Assembly (NCBI GenBank): GCA_052173355.1
Contig: JBQMYS010000005.1
Span: 1 to 36,771, forward strand
Reading direction: 5' to 3'
Origin: JABZIP01 sp052173355
Lineage (GTDB): Bacteria > Bacillota > Clostridia > Peptostreptococcales > Anaerovoracaceae
DNA length: 36,771 nt
Each line of letters begins with the position of its first letter. Positions within the stretch are counted from its first letter, which is position 1. The notes beneath the pieces are model-generated. The model saw nothing but the letters and a program-made list of their open reading frames with translations. It ran no database searches and had not been told where the DNA came from. Both the position numbers and the translations under genes were made by a program. Positions 32,833 through 36,771 of this stretch are shown one piece after another.

Positions 32833-34344
32833 ATGCGAGTATTACTGACAACTTTAAATTCCAAATATATACATTCAAATTTATCCATAAGGTATCTTTA
32901 TATGGCGGCGCTTAAATATAGGAGAAATATTGAATTAAAGGAATTTACTATAAATAATGATGAAAATTATATTTATACAGAAATAGTTAGGGGAGAATAC
33001 GACCTGCTTTGCTTTTCTTGCTACATCTGGAATATAGAAATGACATTGCGCATTGCGGAGAATTTGAAAAAGGCAAAACCGAATATAAAAATTTTATTTG
33101 GCGGACCTGAAGTCAGCTTTGAAGCAATCTCATTTATGAGAAAATACAAATATGTTGATTTTGTAATAATCGGCGCAGGAGAGGATGCTTTTGAGAGAGT
33201 TATCGCCCAATTTATTTCTAAAAAACCGGATTATAGGAATATAGAAAGTTTGGTTTATAGAGAAAGCGGTAAGATATTTGTCAATGAAGAAGGAGGTATG
33301 GACGGATTTATTGAAACTTCTTTCCCTTATAGTTTTTTACAGCCTGTAAATGATAAAATTGTATATTATGAAACAACAAGAGGTTGTCCTTATTCATGCT
33401 CATATTGTTTATCTTCGGTTTATAAAGGGATTCAAGCACTGCCGATCGAAAGGGTAAGAAAGGAAATTGGATATTTTTTAAGGAAATATGTAAAACAGGT
33501 AAAACTGATTGATAGAACTTTTAATTATGATGTGAAAAGGAGCAACAACATAATCAGGTACATAATCGAAAACGATAATTCGATTACAAATTTTCATTTT
33601 GAAATCTGTGCCGAATTGGTTGATGATGAATTTGTAGAATTGATGTCGGTTGCAAGAGCCGGGCTTTTTCAGTTGGAAATCGGTGTGCAGAGCACAAATG
33701 TCAAGACACTTGAAGCTGTGGGAAGAAGTACCGATATAGAAAAGTTGCTCACAAATATAAAAAAGCTTACAAAACTTGAAAATATATCTGTGCATGTTGA
33801 TTTGATAGCGGGGCTTCCGTATGAAGACTTCAGTTCGTTTATAAAATCGTTTAATGATGCATATGCGCTTGAAGCAGATAATTTACAACTGGGATTTTTA
33901 AAATTGCTTAAGGGTACGGCTATAAGAAATGATAGGGTTAAATACGGTTATGCATTTAGAGATGTTGCCCCGTATGAGGTAATATCCAGTAAGTATATTT
34001 CGGCTGAGGGAATAGCACGCTTGAAGATGGTAGAAACCATACTGGAACTTTATCACAATAAAGGCGGTTTTTGGAAAACAGTTAAATATGCGATAAGTAT
34101 ATTTGACGGTAATGCTTTTGATTTTTACGAGCAATTTGCATATTTTTTCTATTTAAAAGGGTATCAGCACCGAAGTCATAAAAAAGAGGATTTATATAGG
34201 ATATTTTATGAATATGCATCTTGGAAAGATAGAAGTTTACCGGGTCTTGCAGAAAAAATTAAAGAAACGCTCGTAGAAGATATGGAAAGTTTTTTGAATC
34301 CTGAAGTTGTTAAGCGATTTGAGAAAGCGGGGTGGAGTATGTGA
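32833..34344 (+). CDS. B12-binding-domain radical SAM protein (DUF4080 type)
   Basis: A 503-residue protein with an N-terminal cobalamin-binding-type Rossmann domain (about 1-135, VLLTTLNSKYIHSNLSIRYL, ILFGGPEVSFEA, VIIGAGEDAF), a radical SAM barrel with C185, C189 and C192 in CPYSCSYC, the LEIGVQSTN and DLIAGLPYEDFSSF barrel segments, and a C-terminal part like DUF4080. The DxHxxG lower-ligand motif is not visible, so cobalamin may bind base-off without a histidine ligand or not at all. Substrate unknown. It follows the first radical SAM gene by 16 bases with AGGGGAAG before the ATG; the two may act in one pathway. Confidence 0.9.
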   Translation: MRVLLTTLNSKYIHSNLSIRYLYMAALKYRRNIELKEFTINNDENYIYTEIVRGEYDLLCFSCYIWNIEMTLRIAENLKKAKPNIKILFGGPEVSFEAISFMRKYKYVDFVIIGAGEDAFERVIAQFISKKPDYRNIESLVYRESGKIFVNEEGGMDGFIETSFPYSFLQPVNDKIVYYETTRGCPYSCSYCLSSVYKGIQALPIERVRKEIGYFLRKYVKQVKLIDRTFNYDVKRSNNIIRYIIENDNSITNFHFEICAELVDDEFVELMSVARAGLFQLEIGVQSTNVKTLEAVGRSTDIEKLLTNIKKLTKLENISVHVDLIAGLPYEDFSSFIKSFNDAYALEADNLQLGFLKLLKGTAIRNDRVKYGYAFRDVAPYEVISSKYISAEGIARLKMVETILELYHNKGGFWKTVKYAISIFDGNAFDFYEQFAYFFYLKGYQHRSHKKEDLYRIFYEYASWKDRSLPGLAEKIKETLVEDMESFLNPEVVKRFEKAGWSM

Positions 34345-35366
34345 AAGAAAAAGTTTTAAATCCTAAAATTAAACCTGGTAAAGATAGACTTAGGAAGCAT
34401 TTAATGAAGTACATGGATGATTTTGTATTTTTAAATGTGTCGGATGAAATTTTGGAAAAGGAAGAATTGCGTGAGATAATGCAAAGCATACCCTTGCCTA
34501 TACAAAAGGAAAAAATAAAAAAAGAGCAGGATATAAAAGGCGAAGAAATAATGAAAAACTTGGTATTTGTCTTGGGTATTGACAGCAAGTTTCCTTACAA
34601 AAAACAGTATATCGAGTTTCTTTTGGGAGTTTATCAAGATAAGATTTTTACAGCCCTTCTTGATTTGGCGTTGACATATTTATCGAAACCATGGATAGAG
34701 GCATGCGCAATTTACAGGGTAGTTTTGTTGTTAAAGCCTGATGATATGTATGCACTGTACGGTTATGCAAGAGTTTGCAGAGAAATCTATCTTGCAGAGG
34801 AAGAAAATGAAGAAATCATCGGAGATTTTAAAGCGGAGGCTTTTGAGTGCTTTGAGAAGTTGACATTGCTTTATCCGGAGTTTTCGGATGCATATTTTTT
34901 CCTTGCATACGGTTACTTGAATATGGGGCTATATGTAAAAGCAAGTTTGACATTTAAAAAGTTTGTAGAAATTGCTACAGACGAGGAAAATAAAAAAGAA
35001 GCGCTTGAGCGGATTTCACAAATAGAAACACCTGTAAAGATTGAAATTGCGTGTAATGATATATTGGCGGGTCGCTTTCAGGAAGGAAAACGGCAGTTGA
35101 TGCTTTATGCACAAGGCAAGTATTTGGAGTGGTGGCCGCTACATTATCATATGGGAATTGCGAATGCAGGGCTTTCGTTGTTTGAAGAAGCTATAGCAAA
35201 TTTTAAGCAGGTTTTACTTTTGAGTCCGTCAAACATACAAGCAATGGTAGAACTTATCAAATTGTATAGAATTGTAGGTAACAGACAGATGGAAAAAAAA
35301 TATGCGAGAAAGATAGATTTTATCATGTCCGCAACGGATAAAACAGATGAGAACAAAACAGAATAA
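34341..35366 (+). CDS. Tetratricopeptide-repeat protein
   Basis: A soluble, helical protein of about 341 residues. A charged N-terminus (KPGKDRLRKHLMKYMDDF) precedes TPR-like repeats seen at DMYALYGYARVCREIYLAEE, FSDAYFFLAYGYLNMGLYVKAS, LHYHMGIANAGLSLFEEAIANF and NIQAMVELIKLYRIVGN (residues about 130-330). TPRs mediate protein-protein contacts; no enzymatic domain is seen. The start is uncertain: GTG 34341, which overlaps the preceding stop, or GTG 34332, three codons earlier; GGTGGAG lies close upstream of the former. Its 3' end overlaps the YibE/F gene by 20 bases, so the two are coupled. Confidence 0.83.
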   Translation: MKEKVLNPKIKPGKDRLRKHLMKYMDDFVFLNVSDEILEKEELREIMQSIPLPIQKEKIKKEQDIKGEEIMKNLVFVLGIDSKFPYKKQYIEFLLGVYQDKIFTALLDLALTYLSKPWIEACAIYRVVLLLKPDDMYALYGYARVCREIYLAEEENEEIIGDFKAEAFECFEKLTLLYPEFSDAYFFLAYGYLNMGLYVKASLTFKKFVEIATDEENKKEALERISQIETPVKIEIACNDILAGRFQEGKRQLMLYAQGKYLEWWPLHYHMGIANAGLSLFEEAIANFKQVLLLSPSNIQAMVELIKLYRIVGNRQMEKKYARKIDFIMSATDKTDENKTE

Positions 35367-36552
35367 GAAAAAAAGTGCCACTGTTTTATATGTTTTGATA
35401 GTTGTCATTTCACTTTTATTTATTGTTTTAGGTTATAATTTAAATAAAGCAACGGTTGATGTTGCACAGGAAGAATTTGCCAAAGCAAAGGTTACAAAGA
35501 TTTTGAGCGTAAAAAACCATGAATTACCGCCTGTAGAAAATGAAGAACCGATTGTGAACAAAGAAATAAAAGCTAAGGCGGTATTTACAGGTGGCAGTCA
35601 AAAAGGTAGTGAAATCAAGATTTTACAGTATATAGACAATATGTATGGTGTTAGCCACAGGCAGATTGAAGAAGGCGATAAAATAATCTTGACATATGGT
35701 CAAAATCCTAACGGAAAAGGACAAACATGGATGTTTGTAAATTATGACAGGATAGGCGGTATTATAAAGCTGACATTGTTTTTTTTAGCGTTGATAGTAT
35801 TGTTTTCTATGAAAAAAGGTGTAAGCACCGTTATTTCTCTTTGTTTTACGGCAGCGGTAATATTTTTGGTTTACATACCGTCAATTTTGGCAGGACGAAA
35901 CATTTATATATCTACCATAATAATTTCAGTTTATATAGTAGTTATGAGTCTGGCACTTATGAACGGCGTTAATAAAAAAACGTTGTGCGCAATACTTGGA
36001 AACTTAGGCGGACTTTTCCTGTCCGGACTTCTCGCGGTAATTGTAGCTAAGAATTTTAGAATTACAGGATTTGTAGATGAAAATTACATTTTTTTACTAT
36101 ATATTTTTTCTGAGAAGCCTCTTGATTTAAGAGCAATCATATGGGGCGGGGTGGTTATAGGTTCTCTGGGAGCTATAATGGACGTTTCAATGTCGATAGC
36201 CTCAGCGATGAAAGAACTTGCAGATGCAATGAAAGGAAAGCCGATTTCCAAATTGATAAAATCAGGTATGAATATCGGACGAGATGCTATAGGAACTATG
36301 ACTAACACTTTGATACTTGCGTATATAGGAGGCTCTCTTGCAACGGTAATATTACTTGTAGCGACTAATAAAAATTTATTGTTTTTGTTTAATATGGAAA
36401 TGATACTTGTAGAAATATTACAAAGTATAGTAGGGAGTATAGGAATTATATTTGCAGTGCCTGTAACAGTTGTTGTTTCTGCATATTTTTACCATATTAA
36501 GAACAGGGATAAAACTGAAAAAGATGTGAATAAGATAGAGGGGGATTTATGA
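35347..36552 (+). CDS. YibE/F-like multi-pass membrane protein
   Basis: A 401-residue membrane protein. An N-terminal helix (about 12-32) is followed by an extracytoplasmic stretch (about 35-135, with VTKILSVKNHELPPVENEEPI and VFTGGSQKGSEIK) and then about seven membrane helices. The block WGGVVIGSLGAIMDVSMSIASAM and the following GMNIGRDAIGTMTNTLILAYIGG match the YibE/F family. The family is uncharacterised, with a transporter-like topology. ATG 35347 is the only early start and overlaps the TPR gene by 20 bases without a clear ribosome binding site. Confidence 0.88.
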   Translation: MRTKQNKKKSATVLYVLIVVISLLFIVLGYNLNKATVDVAQEEFAKAKVTKILSVKNHELPPVENEEPIVNKEIKAKAVFTGGSQKGSEIKILQYIDNMYGVSHRQIEEGDKIILTYGQNPNGKGQTWMFVNYDRIGGIIKLTLFFLALIVLFSMKKGVSTVISLCFTAAVIFLVYIPSILAGRNIYISTIIISVYIVVMSLALMNGVNKKTLCAILGNLGGLFLSGLLAVIVAKNFRITGFVDENYIFLLYIFSEKPLDLRAIIWGGVVIGSLGAIMDVSMSIASAMKELADAMKGKPISKLIKSGMNIGRDAIGTMTNTLILAYIGGSLATVILLVATNKNLLFLFNMEMILVEILQSIVGSIGIIFAVPVTVVVSAYFYHIKNRDKTEKDVNKIEGDL

Positions 36553-36553
36553 A

Positions 36554-36771
36554 TTGAAGGAAAGCAACATTGTAAGTCTTAAAGGCATATCAGCTGAATA
36601 CGATGGAGAACTCATCATCGACAACTTGAATTTAGATATTCACGATGAGGAGTTTATCACGTTTTTGGGGCCATCAGGATGTGGAAAAACGACAACACTT
36701 AGGATTATCGGCGGTTTTGTGAAACCGTCGGGTGGGGATGTATTTTTTGCCGGTGAACGAATAAATGAGTT
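36554..36771 (+). CDS. potA: PotA-like ABC transporter ATP-binding protein, cut by the window edge
   Basis: The first 72 residues of an ABC ATPase, truncated by the window. They show SLKGISAEYDGELIIDNLNL, Walker A GPSGCGKTT at residues 39-47, and TLRIIGGFVKPSGGDVFFAG, a pattern close to PotA of spermidine/putrescine importers, though other CUT1/MOI-type importers are possible. An in-frame stop at 36536 leaves TTG 36554 as the only standard start, preceded by AGGGGG about nine bases upstream. It begins just after the YibE/F stop, so it probably continues that operon into a transporter gene set beyond the window. Confidence 0.85.
   Translation, partial: MKESNIVSLKGISAEYDGELIIDNLNLDIHDEEFITFLGPSGCGKTTTLRIIGGFVKPSGGDVFFAGERINE

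Overview
The window looks like chromosome of a low-GC, Gram-positive anaerobe of the class Clostridia. The evidence is AT-rich DNA, strong AGGAGG-type ribosome binding sites, a Firmicutes-style division and cell-wall (dcw) cluster carrying mraZ, DUF881 genes and sbp, and a set of anaerobe-type genes (Crp/Fnr regulator, DUF2249, DUF1858, radical SAM). No sporulation genes follow ftsZ, where sporeformers often carry spoIIGA-sigE-sigG, so a non-sporulating lineage is plausible. The family-level identity is a guess. I see no rRNA, tRNA, CRISPR array or insertion sequence.

Region 1 (1-3530) is a DNA-handling block: yraN, then a strong promoter and yifB-dprA, then an acidic protein of unknown function with its own promoter. 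Region 2 (3520-7780) is the most accessory-like part. It holds a beta-carbonic anhydrase, a Cys/Trp-free protein resembling part of the flagellar cap protein FliD, and a Crp/Fnr regulator divergent from a three-gene operon (DUF2249 plus a CMD-like domain, DUF1858, double cupin). A near-ideal CRP-type palindrome lies at -41.5 of that operon. After it comes a gap of about 290 bp with a promoter-like sequence and a possible broken small membrane-protein gene. Region 3 (7780-8930) is a lone MinD/TadZ-like ATPase with its own promoter and terminator.

Region 4 (8930-22945) is the dcw cluster: mraZ-rsmH-ftsL-PBP-murF-mraY-murD-ftsW-murG-divIB-DUF881-DUF881-sbp-ftsZ. It starts with three 10-bp MraZ-type boxes laid over the mraZ promoter and ends with a terminator after ftsZ. 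murE, murB and ftsA are absent. A hairpin with a T-run separates ftsL from the PBP gene, and ftsZ has its own candidate promoter. These genes make lipid II (MurF, MraY, MurD, MurG), polymerise and cross-link it at the septum (FtsW with the PBP), and build the Z-ring and divisome (FtsZ, FtsL, DivIB).

Region 5 (22950-36771) is a long co-directional run: a SpoU/TrmH rRNA methyltransferase, pheS-pheT, zapA, mutS2, argS, two radical SAM genes, a TPR protein, a YibE/F-like membrane protein and the start of a PotA-like ABC ATPase cut by the window edge. Most junctions are short or overlapping, so one or a few operons are likely.

The best candidate for something undescribed is the Crp-regulated DUF2249/DUF1858/cupin module, followed by the FliD-like orphan and the promoter plus broken small ORF at 7476-7680.
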